From NCBI GenBank assembly GCA_021186555.1, contig JAJKFL010000006.1, forward strand, positions 39,367,478 to 39,431,477: a stretch of 64,000 nt of DNA. The letters run 5' to 3'. The translations under genes and the position numbers were made by a program. Within the stretch, counting starts at the first letter, position 1, and each line of letters begins with the position of its first letter. The notes under the pieces were generated by a model. The model was not told the origin of the DNA. It did not search any database and saw nothing but the letters and a program-made list of their open reading frames with translations. The DNA comes from Reticulitermes speratus (lineage: Eukaryota > Arthropoda > Insecta > Blattodea > Rhinotermitidae). This document shows, piece after piece, positions 1 to 10,150 of the stretch.

Positions 1-1049
1 TGTATAGCGACCTGACGATGGCTCTATCTTAGAGCCGAAACTATTCCCAGAAAACGTTTACAATTAACTTGCTGTTGTGTGTGACTGATTACTGAATAAA
101 TACACATTTGCCGAAGCATACAGTAGCCATAACAAATACCCCAGCAGACTCATTTGAGAAACACCCGTCGTAAAATACTGAAATTTTTTTATCTTCTTCT
201 GACCCGATTAAAAGAAATATTTGGACATGTAAACATTGAGTATGATTCCTCAGTCTCTAACTCCGTCCGGCTCTAGTGGGGCGACATAAAAATTCTATGG
301 ATCTAGCCCGTCCATATCGATCGAGATTTACACTTGCTATCCAGCGTACATTCCTTCATTCCCCTCCAGTCGTCCAATGTCACTTTAAGAGGCGCTTTGC
401 TTCGTGGAGTAAATTATTGGTTTGTCGATAGAAGTTAACTGTAATATTTTACCTTCTTTGCAACTAGATCTACAATGATATTTCGGACATTCCACGGAAT
501 TAGTACCACAAGGCTTAAAGTTCTATATCTGACGCGGTGAGGGCAAATGTCACTGTATACATACAGTTAGACCCTTCGCAGATCTGATACACTGTGAAAT
601 AATTCACAGTTGACATGTGTGTTTGCATTTACAGAAACAAGATGAGAGTGTCTGTTTTGGAACTACAAAAAAAAAAATTGCAGCACCTAAACAATGTCCA
701 GTATTATCAATACTGTTGTATTGTACACAGTGTTTGCATATGGAAACAAGTGTCTGGTAACAAAGTGTTACATTTTGTTATGGGCAGTTTCTGTTATCTT
801 GATCTGACTGATAGCAATGAACATATCACAGACTTCATTACATTTCTGTACGGAACGCTATATCTTTAAATTTAAAGACACTCTAATTCATGCTATCCAG
901 TTTCCTATTGCGTATATTTCTAGCCCTACAGATATTATTACTACATTATTTTAATAAGTTATGTTACAAGTACAAACTATGTCTTTAAGTTTAAATACAA
1001 GCAATATAAATCATGACATCTGCTTTCCTATTACATACATTTCTAGTCC
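1..1049. other. unannotated AT-rich sequence
   Basis: No supported gene. The short open frames here (81-84 codons) have no recognisable domain, no repeat homology inside the window and low-complexity composition, so I treat them as chance. A broken (ATT)n tract starts at the right end. Confidence 0.6.
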
Positions 1050-1053
1050 TACA

Positions 1054-1085
<32 letters not shown>
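1050..1085. repeat. (ATT)n microsatellite
   Basis: About eleven ATT units directly to the left of the SINE-A copy. The SINE target duplication starts inside its last unit, so the microsatellite was probably there before the insertion, or grew from it. Confidence 0.9.
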
Positions 1086-1086
<1 letters not shown>

Positions 1087-1095
1087 AGTCATTTT

Positions 1096-1353
1096 TTTCC
1101 TATGGCTCTACAGCCCCTAGGGGGCCTAGGCCTCCTCATTTTTCGAGGTTTCGCTATCGCACACTTTAGACACACCACACTCGGTAGGACTCCTCTGGAC
1201 GAGTGATCAGCCCGTCGCAGAGACCTCTACCTGACAACACACAACACTCATAAGAGACAGATATCCATGTCCTAGACGGGATTCGAACCCACAATCCTAG
1301 CAAGCGAGCGGCCGCAGACCCACGCCTTAGACCGCGCGGCCACTGGGATCAGC
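1096..1353 (-). mobile_element. tRNA-derived SINE, family SINE-A, copy 1
   Basis: Read on the minus strand it begins with a tRNA-like head (CCAGTGGCCGCGCGGTCTAA, resembling the A box of a Leu/Ser tRNA, then the B box GGTTCGAATCC). A unique body with AGGTAGAGGTCTCTGCGAC follows, and a short A-rich tail. A 12 bp target duplication ATAAGTCATTTT flanks it at 1084-1095 and 1354-1365, which fixes both ends. Copies at 4510-6483 and 46204-46466 share the full head and body. The SINE would be transcribed by RNA polymerase III from the internal A and B boxes and moved by a LINE reverse transcriptase. It is not a functional tRNA, because the acceptor stem is not closed. Confidence 0.93.
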
Positions 1354-1365
1354 ATAAGTCATTTT

Positions 1366-2998
1366 ACGAGTACAAATTCTTAGTACTTTCAATTTGTCCG
1401 AATTAATTTCAAAGTTCGCGTCATCACCATGTTTGCATTTGTTGCCTTACGAAAAATGTTTCTTACGGGGTATCGACTTTCGAGTTTAGGCCGCGTATAG
1501 GAATGAAGAATTCCCAGTGCTTTGGCAGATTTTAGAATTTCCTTCTTCATGGTAAATAAATCTCCAGAGTCAGAGTTACGTTACCTCTAACGGTCGGTCA
1601 CTCTGTCAGTCAGTCAGTCAGTCTGTCTGTCCGTCCGTCTATCCCTCCACCTTCGTGTCGAGCTTCTGTTTCTGTGATTCATAACCAGGAACATGTATTT
1701 GTCGGAGGCTCCGAAACTGGGTGTCTACTGTCTTCGTGCGTCTGCTCTGACGATAGAGCGGGTCTTATCTACATAGTGTTCGGCTGTCATTGATGGTAGA
1801 TGTTACTGCAAAAAACTCCAAGACCACTTTGGTCCACGTTTTATCCCGCTCACATTTCACTCTGCATAACCTACGAGAGGGCTGGCGAAAATTTTGAGAA
1901 TGCCTGCCCAAATTGTTGATAATTTTCGGAGACGTTCTACCGCGTGCGCATTGGAATTTAGGTGTTGGAGCCTTCCGTATCAGATTACTAATTACTGCTA
2001 TATATTCTAATTATTATTACATAGTGTAATTATCAAATAATATGTTATAAATGCATTACTCTCGACCAATGCAATGTGGAGGAAAACAGAGAAGCACACG
2101 AGGCTGTTAATATTCCATATTTTTAGGGATTAACTCAAAAACTTAAACGAAATATTATGAATATTATATATTATTATTATTGCTGTAAAAATTATTACAG
2201 AGGAAGATAAAAACTTATTTGAAACATTTTTAGTACGCCGTCTATGCAAATATGAACACTTCAGAATTATTTATGTAACTGTGACAGTGTTAGAATGTAA
2301 ATGTTAATTATAACTAGTGATCCACAAGAGACAAATTTAGTGACTTATGGAAATCATAAGGGAAAAATAAGAAGTTATTAAGAAATTTAAAGTATAATTA
2401 ATTTCTGCATTTTTAACTTCGTACTTTTATTCACTTGTGTTTACTTTCTTTTACTAGTAACAATTCATTGTAGAGAGAGATTAAAATCAAAGAAACCATT
2501 TTAGGAAATATGTTTGTACAATTAAAAAGAGAGCTATACATTTTTAAAATATATAAATTTTAGGTAACTTTAGTGTGTATAGTATTTCAGAGGAACAAAA
2601 TTTCCGTCACTGAGGCGTCCTCATTCCCTTTTCCTTCTTCCTATTCTGCCCATTCCTAATACTTTCTCCGTACATCTCTCTCTCTCTCTTTAATTTATTC
2701 TACGATTATTTTATGTGATTTCATTATTTCTCCTATCCCACCCTTCCTCCATAAACGCTGCATAATCACATCTCCCCATCACTCTGCCTTCCGCAGTGCT
2801 TCCTCTTATCCCCACTCGTTAACAATCCTCACTTCTCTACATCAGTTACATTAAACCCCGCACGTCTTACTCTTCACCCTGAAGAAAGACGCAAATTGTT
2901 ACTCCGAAACCTTAGCACATATCTACGAAATTACACGACAACACATTCAGAAAGACCGCCATCTTATATAAATGAGTTTATTACCAACAAATTGCACT
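1366..2998. other. unannotated; short simple repeats only
   Basis: No gene supported. It contains a CAGT/CTGT/CCGT tetranucleotide tract around 1605-1645 and a (TC)n run near 2672-2692. The rest is AT-rich with frequent stops in all frames. Confidence 0.6.
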
Positions 2999-3062
2999 TT
3001 TCCATAAACATATAACTGCTACGTGTTTCGGCTATTATTTATAGCCATCTTCAAGGAACACC
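2975..3062 (-). mobile_element. 3' end of a hammerhead-like element (degenerate core)
   Basis: On the minus strand: CTTGAAGATGGC, a short hairpin, GCCGAAACACGTA, then an AT-rich tail ending near TTTGTTGGTAATAAAC. The layout matches the better-preserved motifs at 3480, 9352 and 25606. Here the first part of the core carries an extra T (CTTGAAGA instead of CTGAAGA) and the expected stem I does not pair, so it is probably inactive. Confidence 0.55.
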
Positions 3063-3149
3063 AATGTATATTAATATAGAGCGTTAGCACACAGCTTCGT
3101 CAATTGTAAATGGTGAAATCAATTGCACGGAACCTAAACAATATTAAAA

Positions 3150-3262
3150 CTGTAATCTGTGGTCTTTTGGGTGATTACACGGCGTCGTGAGGTAATTATT
3201 TACCGACGTTTCGGGACAACGTGTCGGTCCCATCTTCACGGGTCGAGATTCCACGAAGGAAA
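3150..3262 (-). mobile_element. short hammerhead-like element, family B monomer
   Basis: The minus strand holds GTGAAGATGGGACC, a hairpin loop, TTGTCCCGAAACGTCGGTAA and then CACGACGCCGTGTAAT. The same order of blocks occurs at 49045-49159 (intact with target duplication) and in both arms of the palindrome at 47512-47732. The end near 3150 corresponds to the 3' end of those copies. I could not define its own target duplication. Confidence 0.6.
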
Positions 3263-3479
3263 CTGCCGCCAGAATCTCATATCCCAGTTGGCTGGAAAAG
3301 AACTTTGTCAAGGCAGCAACATAGAGATGATTACACATTTCTTGTGGTCCATAAGTGAACACACTTCTGATACACAGTGGACCCACAAAAACAACTGAGA
3401 AAACCTACGTTTTACCTTTTGAACTCTTAATATATACCATTACTTGTTGATTTGTGATTTTGTGTAATTCACGATACGG

Positions 3480-3524
3480 GTCCCTGATGATGGTCCCGGG
3501 ATAGGGATCCGAAACATGTTGGAC
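3480..3524 (+). ncRNA. hammerhead ribozyme-like motif
   Basis: The conserved core CTGATGA lies at 3484-3490. A stem II hairpin (GGTCCC against GGGATCC) follows, then GAAAC at 3511-3515, a very short stem III (AC..GT) and the triplet GTT at 3518-3520. Stem I pairs GTCC (3480-3483) with GGAC (3521-3524), so the expected cleavage would fall between 3520 and 3521. One unpaired T sits between the core and stem II, which is unusual for the hammerhead consensus and could weaken it. Activity is not shown. The AT-rich tail after it resembles the tails of the other copies. Confidence 0.55.
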
Positions 3525-4497
3525 TGATTTTATCGTAAAAAATTGTATTGTATAATAAATAAAATTGTGCATTTGTGGTTTAAGAAATGTGTGATCGAAT
3601 GAAAGTGCAAGGTATGAACAATATATAGATGATTCTTTGTATATGAATTGAGGAAAGTGGTTTTATGACCAAAAATAACACAGAATGAAGTCCGCTGTGT
3701 GATTTTAAATTTCTTAAGAAACAACAACCAACAGCAACCGATAATGCTCATATTTTTTCAAGAGAAACGAGACGAGACTGAACGAGATTGAGGCATCTTC
3801 TTGAACGCAATTTACTTCTGCCCCAACGCTCACAGTACAGCGAGGCTATCAACGTCTTCCATTCTCGACTTAAAAGATCTCGTAGATCCGTGTTACTTTG
3901 TGCGTGAAAGAGAGAAACAAGAAGGATCTGTGCGTGCAAAAACCGCTCCGAATGATGTTTCTTACATTCAATAAGCACCGTCTTAACAGAGGAGTTCTAA
4001 TGTCAAGTAAATGATTTAATTTATGCATTGTTAGAATGAAACAAAGTTAATATTCTTGATGAATAAAATACTCCCTCAGGTAGGATAAAATGTGATCCAC
4101 ACGAAATAATATGGGCTGAAGAAATCATATATCAGGTGTGCCCTGTTTATGATTTTGTGTCTGTTAATTTACCCCAAAATGTAGCGAATAAGGTGTTTTG
4201 GTTATTGCTTGTTCTAAACGATTTCTACAAACTTACATGTCAGTAAAGAGTATTGCGTTCTGGGATATGACGTTTTGTAGTTTGGTTCATGCTTGCCAAC
4301 ATTACGGAGCAAATTGCTGCGTCCAGCTTCCAGGCTGAAGACAGCCTTTTATGATATATAAGACATTTTTAAATCTAATCCCACTCTTCTATAATAAAGT
4401 TATAGATAGTATATTGCTACCAAACTGCACGGTGTCACATTCAGACAAGAGTGTTGTACGTTTAAAAACAAAAGTTTCCTTTTTCAGTTTACTGAGT
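3525..4497. other. unannotated AT-rich sequence
   Basis: The first ~80 bases are the tail of the preceding element. The remainder has no recognisable gene or repeat. A 76-codon minus-strand frame at 3748-3978 has no recognisable domain. Confidence 0.5.
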
Positions 4498-4509
4498 GCT
4501 ATAATTGTT

Positions 4510-4698
4510 TTTTTTTCTATGGCTCGACAGCCCCGTGGGGGGCCTAGGCCGCCTCATTTTTCGAGGCTTCACGATCACACACTTTAGACACACACAACGC
4601 TCGGTAGGACTCCCTGGACGAGGGACCACCCGTCGCAGAGACCTCTACCTGACAAAACACAACACTCACAAGACACAGACATCCATGCCCTAGGCGGG
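4510..4698 (-). mobile_element. SINE-A copy 2, 3' part (split by a LINE)
   Basis: This is the body and tail of SINE-A in minus orientation. It is interrupted at the GGCGGGATT position by a LINE whose poly-A (T run on +) starts at about 4701. The missing head resumes at 6414. A 12 bp target duplication GCTATAATTGTT lies at 4498-4509 and 6484-6495, outside both halves. This proves that the two halves are one SINE insertion. Confidence 0.95.
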
Positions 4699-6413
4699 AT
4701 TTTTTTTTAAACCATGAGTTCCTTTATTTTCTTATTATTTTATACACTTCCATAATTATATTAGTACTTTCATGAACATACCAACTATTTCGTCTATTGC
4801 TATTATAGATACTATATTTTATGCTTTAACTCTATTGCTTATTAAGAGTCCCTCATCCTTTGTTCACTCTCCATGTCACTTAATAATCGATGACATCTAG
4901 ATAATTCCCACATCTTTTGAACTTGGAGTGGCGGCTATATTCTTTCCATCGTGCACGTTTTAAGAAGTCGAAAAAATCCTGTAAGGTCAGTGACGGATTG
5001 TTGTAAACATATCCTATCATATGTCCTATCATCCAAATAGTTACATTATGTCTTTGAATGGGATATATTTCGAAGTCTGGAAGGGTGATCCAGGTGTTCG
5101 GAACGTGCCAAGAATTCATTCGAAGTTAACATGCAACGCTTTTTTGGATCCACGACCATATTATTTTTGCTTCATTACATTCCGTGAATCTGTGAATTAG
5201 CGTGTCACGTGTGCCACAATGCTGACAGTTTCCTGTGTCATGAAGGTTTATGTCGTGTAATCTACTATTTGTTCTAACAATATCGTGCACAATCATATAC
5301 CATATGGAACGAATTCGTAATGGTAAAATTTTTGCTGTTATATTCCTCCATATGGCTTTCCAATTAGCGTGTGGATGTTTCACTTGCATTCTCATTTCTC
5401 CCTGAAGATGTTTTGTACGCATACATGGCTCTGTACCTCATATATCTTGCGTTTATAATGTCTGTCCGTTTCCTCTTTTCCTTGTTCTCCTATATATACG
5501 CCCTCGTACATATACGTCCGCAAATATACCAACGACGCCGGTAGATACGTCCAATTAGGTGGGTTATGAATTTGCATATAATCCTTATTGTGCTTTAACC
5601 AATTTGCCGTTACCGAGTTTGTTTTTTCCCTTTGTTTCATAAGTCTCGTGAGAAGGAGCATATTGCATTTCGCTCTAATGTCCGGCATACCTATCCCACC
5701 GTCTATTGGCCGTTTGTATAATGTAGAGGCCGGTACGCGGAATATCCACCCTCGCCACATGTACGTTAAGATTGTCGTTGTTATTTGCTGTACGTGATGA
5801 TCCGTTATAGGTAGGATTTGCGCCGCGTACCATATCTTAGAAAGGTACCAGGTGTTACAAATTTGTAGTCGTTGATTAATGTCTAATTTGCGTGTAGTAC
5901 AGTCTCTCATAACAATGTCGTATCTTTTGTGCTTTTTCTTGCCAAGTGTTGTCTATCGTTTTACCAATCGTCGTACCGAAATAAATTCCTAAGATTTTTT
6001 GTATCTTCCTTAAACCTTACTTCTCCAATATCCTGTGTCGCGTCCCAACGTCCAATTGGCAACGCACTGGACTTTACCCAATTAATGGTCGCTCCTGTTG
6101 CCTTCTCATATATTGTGAGGATTTGTTGTAGTGTTTGTGTATCCTTTTGATTCGTGAGAATCACTGTCACATCATCCGCGTATGCCACGCTTGTTACTTT
6201 CCGTTTTCCATGTCCAATGTTCAATCCCTGTAGATGTTTGTGTAACAAGGATAAAAAAGGGTTAAGTGCCAACGCATATAATATGGAACTCATTGGACAG
6301 CCTTGCCTAATGGAGCTTAGTATTGGCAATGTATTTGTAATGTGGCCGTTAATGGCTAAACAGGATTGTGCGCACATATAAAGATAGTATTGCTACTTTC
6401 CGAGGTTAAGATT
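4699..6413 (-). pseudogene. Tx1/L1-type LINE, 5'-truncated reverse transcriptase pseudogene
   Basis: Three overlapping minus-strand reading frames form one decayed protein. The first (6377 to 5961) has the reverse-transcriptase blocks SIRQGCPMSSILYALAL and the catalytic YADDV, then GATINWVKSSALPIGRW, typical of the Tx1/L1 group. The second (5910 to 5392) is the thumb/connection region (STLYKRPIDGGIGMPDIR). The third (5422 to 5126) carries a C-terminal Cys/His zinc-binding motif (CQHC...HRFTEC). A last piece ends at 4880. Frame changes near 5940 and 5400 show that it is dead. The 5' end is cut inside the RT domain. The 3' end has a poly-A tail (T run from 4701). A 4 bp GATT repeat at both edges is the likely target duplication. 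Confidence 0.9.
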
Positions 6414-6483
6414 CGAACCCACATTCCCAGTAAGCAAGTGGCCGAAGACCCACGCCTTAGACAGCGCGGCCACTGGGATCGGG
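6414..6483 (-). mobile_element. SINE-A copy 2, tRNA-like head (split)
   Basis: This half contains the B box (GGTTCGAATC on minus, slightly diverged) and the A-box end CCAGTGGCCGCGCTGTCTAA. It continues exactly where the left half stops at 4698 and ends at the 12 bp target duplication 6484-6495. Confidence 0.95.
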
Positions 6484-6499
6484 GCTATAATTGTTACCA

Positions 6500-6605
6500 A
6501 TGCAAATTACCAATAAAAAACTGTCAAACATGGCCCTTTATTGTTAAAAACCTATTCGCAGCTGCATGTTTCGGCTGATATCAAGCCATCTTTAGGCTAT
6601 ACACC
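6500..6605 (-). mobile_element. hammerhead-like element (degenerate core)
   Basis: Minus strand: CTAAAGATGGCTTGATATCAGCC, then GAAACATGCAGCTG and a tail that includes AATAAAGGGCC and TTGGTAATTTGCATTGG. Stem I (TAGC with GCTG) can still form. The core has A for G (CTAAAGA) and the cleavage triplet GTA is changed to GCA, so cleavage is not expected. Its tail abuts the SINE-A target duplication. Confidence 0.5.
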
Positions 6606-7295
6606 ATTTCGGAGAGACACGCTTTGCAGTGATTCTTAACCTAAGATTTACAATTTGTTCAGGTATTCTAATATTTGTTTAAAAGACTGTAAATTCTAAA
6701 AGGAGTAGCAATTAGTGGCATCAAAATTATAAATACTCGTATTCCAGCATAATTAGAGCTTCGTAACGCAACACGCAAATAAGGGGCGCTGGAAAATTAT
6801 GGCTCATGTCTCCTGTAAGAAGAAAACTTCAATCTTGTCTACAGATATTTACACACAATATTAAAAAATTAAAACAAAACAAAAAAGGAATTATATGGAT
6901 GTAAAGTACAAGTGCCACTAGTTGCTAGCTGTTTTATTGATCTTAATCTCTGAGGCAGAAAGTAGAGTAACTGAAAAATCTGTAAATAATCGGTTAAGAA
7001 ATACACCAAAACACGTATTTCGGTAGAGAGGCTTACGTATATAAACTCTGATTCTTCTGTACGTAAATTCTCCTTGATAATGGTTAAATGATAACAGATA
7101 AGTGCAGGAGAATAAATAAAGATATTGTTATACTCCAATTAGCAAGAGTTGAATGGTATATGCTTACACAAAATTACACAAAACTACTAAATCTTTAAGC
7201 CTTGAAAGACCAAGAGAGAGAGGGACAGAGTGACAGAGAGAACGGGCGGGGGAACAGAGAAAAAATTTTACTGCTCTGAAAGACCCCAGGCAGTG
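6606..7295. other. unannotated sequence
   Basis: No gene or known repeat recognised. The right end is purine-rich (GAGAGAGAGG near 7210) and then passes into the GGTAGT-rich minisatellite. Confidence 0.5.
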
Positions 7296-7980
7296 AGTGG
7301 TAGGTAGTGGTAGTGGTAGTGGTAGTGTGCTGGTAGTGTAGTGGGCTGTTGGGAGTGTGCTGGTAGTGTAATGGGCTGTTGGGAGTGTGTTGGTAGTGTA
7401 GTGGGCTGTTGGGAGTGTGTGGTAGTGTAGTGGGCTGTTGGGAGTGTGCTGGTAGTGTAGTGGGCTGTTGGGAGTGTGCTGGTAGTGTAGTGGGCTGTTG
7501 GGAGTGTGCTGGTAGTGTAAGTGGCTGTGTTGGGAGTTGGAGTGTTGGTAGTGTAGTGGGCTGTTGGGAGTGTGTTGGTAGTGTAATGGCGTGTTTGGGA
7601 GTGTGGTTGGAGTTAGTTATGGGCTGTTGGGAGTGTGTGGTAGTGTAGTGGGCTGTTGGGAGTGTGCTGGTAGTGTAGTGGGCTGTTGGGAGTGTGTGGT
7701 AGTGTAGTGGGCTGTTGGGAGTGTGTTGGTAGTGTAGTGGGCTGTTGGGAGTGTGTGGTAGTGTAGTGGGCTGTTGGGAGTGTGTTGGTAGTGTAGTGGG
7801 CTGTTGGGAGTGTGTTGGTAGTGTAGTGGGCTGTTGGGAGTGTGTTGGTAGTGTAGTGGGCTGTTGGGAGTGTGCTGGTAGTGTAGTGGGCTGTTGGGAG
7901 TGTGTTGGTAGTGTAGTGGGCTGTTGGGAGTGTGGCAGGTAGATGGCTGTGGAGTGTGCTGTATGTAGTGGGCTTGGCAG
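7296..7980. repeat. 30 bp minisatellite, about 20 copies
   Basis: The unit is roughly GGTAGTGTAGTGGGCTGTTG plus GGAGTGTGTT. Some units are 29 bp and the edges are degenerate. G and T dominate the + strand and the array is almost free of A and C. A unit length divisible by three leaves open frames on both strands (for example 7613-8077 minus, repeats of TAHYTTNTLP). I regard these as by-products. Confidence 0.97.
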
Positions 7981-9351
7981 TGTGCCAAGAAAGAAACTGA
8001 GCTTGTGAGTGAGTTTGATTTTGAAAGCAGCTTGTGAAGAAGTTTAATGTTTGGAGGACTTGCGTTCTGGAGAACAACGTTAAGTTAATGTTGGAGAAGC
8101 TGCCGAGAAGAAGCAGTGAAAGTCGATTTTGGTAACCAAATTAGCATTGATCTTTGAAACAGATTAGCCCGAAACACATTCAGTTCCTAGCGTGCAGTAA
8201 ACACACTCCTTCTCGGTTATAAAAACCATTCGCTTATGCCTGTAAGGAATTAATCTCTGTTTGTTCTCTTAAACGTATATAGGAAACAAATAAATACACT
8301 GTGGGCAGAACGCACATTTTTATTTTTAAATGGATGGTACAGTGCATAGAGTGACCACTAGTTTTGATCAGTTACTTAACTTGAGAATTTGCTTCTCCTG
8401 CGATGTAATGCTGTCCTTCGGGTAAGAGGTTCTCCACCTTTTTGGACCTCTTGGCAAACAATTTTGAAATCATTGCGTTCTTTCGAAACGTCGGGTACAG
8501 CTTACCCAATTGCGCAGCACCGTATCCCGCAAGAAATGGATCGTCAAATACACCTCTGTGTAAACCTCAACATTGTATTAAGAAATTTGTTTGTGGTAAG
8601 AGTTCTGTATGCGAGTGTGGCAACATGGACCCGTTAGGCCGGTTAACATCAGTATCACCTGCAAAATTAATGCATAGACCTCGATCACAGTGCCGTAATT
8701 TGGCGTGAACATGACATAACCTTTTAAATTACTGTGGTTAATATATGTACCAACTGTTGTAACACTAAAGAATCTGTGTTTTGCCGACACTATTTTAATG
8801 TCCTTCGCATGATATCCTCATATAAAAACAGCGATTATTTCCTTCCTCAGCTTTAACTGCAACTTTCTGACGGAGATACAGTACTATTTTGTCCAACAGT
8901 GGACTGAATGTTTAATGTTGCATAGGGCCGTGCCATGCGCTCAGCGCACTCAGGAACGACCACTCACGATATAAGAAGTACAGTACCAGGCTCCTCCAAC
9001 GTACCTACACTAATATGCAGCGACATATTTCCCACATAATCAACATGACGCCTGCTACTACAATTTAACTTCTAATTCAACAGACGAAAAGTGACACCAC
9101 AGGCACAAGTGAAGGCTGTGACAATATATGTATATATATCTACATTTTAACATTCCTTTTAAAACTACAAAAAGTGACACTTCAAACAATAGTGAGGGTG
9201 AAGACGGTGTATTTGTAAAGTGTACAATCATTAGGAAGTGCTTTTTAGAACGATTTGTTCACATAATAAGTGATGAAAGAAAGTCTAGTGAGATATGGCG
9301 ATGACTATACTCCTCTACAGAGGACCAATGTGTGTACGTGTTTTTAAAAAC
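7981..9351. other. unannotated; contains one half of a 33 bp direct repeat
   Basis: No gene recognised. Two overlapping + frames at 8389-8708 include Cys-rich stretches but match nothing I know. At 8906-8938 a 33 bp sequence (GAATGTTTAATGTTGCATAG and on) recurs at 9839-9871 with three differences. Confidence 0.45.
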
Positions 9352-9403
9352 AACACCCCCTGAAGATGGCTTATCGATAAGCCGAAACATATGTAGGGGT
9401 TTT
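9352..9403 (+). ncRNA. hammerhead ribozyme-like motif
   Basis: Core CTGAAGA at 9360-9366 (CUGANGA consensus), stem II hairpin GGCTTATCGATAAGCC at 9368-9383, GAAAC at 9384-9388, stem III AC/GT closed by an ATAT loop, and the triplet GTA at 9393-9395. Stem I pairs CCCC (9356-9359) with GGGG (9396-9399), with further A-T pairs outside. Predicted cleavage is after 9395. As in the other copies, a single T separates the core from stem II. This is the best-formed + strand copy, but it is untested. Confidence 0.6.
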
Positions 9404-9420
9404 TTATCTTAATTAATTTT

Positions 9421-9850
9421 TAAAGAATATATTAGTGTTCTTTGAATAAATAAGTGAATTTGGTTGGTGTAAAACAATATTAATGAATATTTAGTGTTCT
9501 TTGAATAAATAAGTGTATTTGGTTGGTGCAAAACAATATTAATGAATATTTAGTGTTCTTTGAATAAATAAGTGTATTTGGTTGGTGCAAAACAATATTA
9601 ATGAATATTTAGTGTTCTTTGAATAAATAAGTGTATTTGGTTGGTGCAAAACAATATTAATGAATATTTAGTGTTCTTTGAATAAATAAGTGTATTTGGT
9701 TGGTGCAAAACAATATTAATGAATATTTAGTGTTCGTTGAATAAATAAGTGTATTTGGTTGGTGCAAAACAATATTAATGAATATTTAGTGTTCTTTGAA
9801 TAAATAAGTGTATTTGGTTGGTGTAAAACAGTATTAAGGAATATTTAATG
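9421..9850. repeat. 59 bp tandem array, about 7 copies
   Basis: The unit runs TTAGTGTTCTTTGAATAAAT through TTTGGTTGGTGCAAAACAAT to ATTAATGAATA. It starts directly after the hammerhead-like motif, and the unit is that element's own tail (AATAAA... TTGGTTGGTG). The array therefore looks like amplification of the element's 3' end. Units are nearly identical, so it is recent. Confidence 0.97.
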
Positions 9851-9851
9851 T

Positions 9852-10150
9852 TACATAAGGCCGTGCCATGCCTCAGGCGGTTATTCGTCGGCTTCTCACC
9901 GCGGCGGTCCGGGTTCGATCCCGGGTCGGTACATGTGGGATTTGTGGTGGACAAAGTAGCACTGGGACAGGTTCCCCCCCCCCCCCCCCCGAATATTTCG
10001 GTTTTCCCCTGTCAGTTTCATTCCACTGGTGCTCCATTACAACGGAAAAGCATAAAAAACCTCAATATCATCATCTTCCTCATAGGTAAGCACAATAAGC
10101 CTGCATGGCTGCGGTGCGTCCGTAGCATCTGCTGCGGGGCCCTTCAATAA
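9852..10150 (+). mobile_element. tRNA-derived SINE, family SINE-C
   Basis: The head ends in a perfect B box, GGGTTCGATCCCGGGTCGG (9910-9928). The body is ACATGTGGGATTTGTGGTGG and on, followed by a long C run (about 9976-9991) and ACTGGTGCTCC. The sequence after 10085 (GCCTGCATGGCTGCGGTGCG) may be a second module. A diverged fragment of the same body lies near 28760-28820. RNA polymerase III transcription from the internal promoter is expected by analogy. Confidence 0.8.

Noticed and set aside
1260..1350. tRNA genes at the SINE heads (also 6414-6483, 9900-9935, 46204-46280, 50990-51050)
   Set aside because: A and B boxes are present, but acceptor and anticodon stems do not close and each continues into a SINE body.
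3203..3245. Family-B motifs as certain hammerhead ribozymes
   Set aside because: CTGANGA and GAAAC are in place, but stem I pairs poorly and stem III would need a zero-base or shifted loop, so I describe them only as hammerhead-like.
7613..8077. 154-codon Thr/His/Pro-rich minus frame
   Set aside because: Generated by the 30 bp minisatellite; no initiation context or domain.
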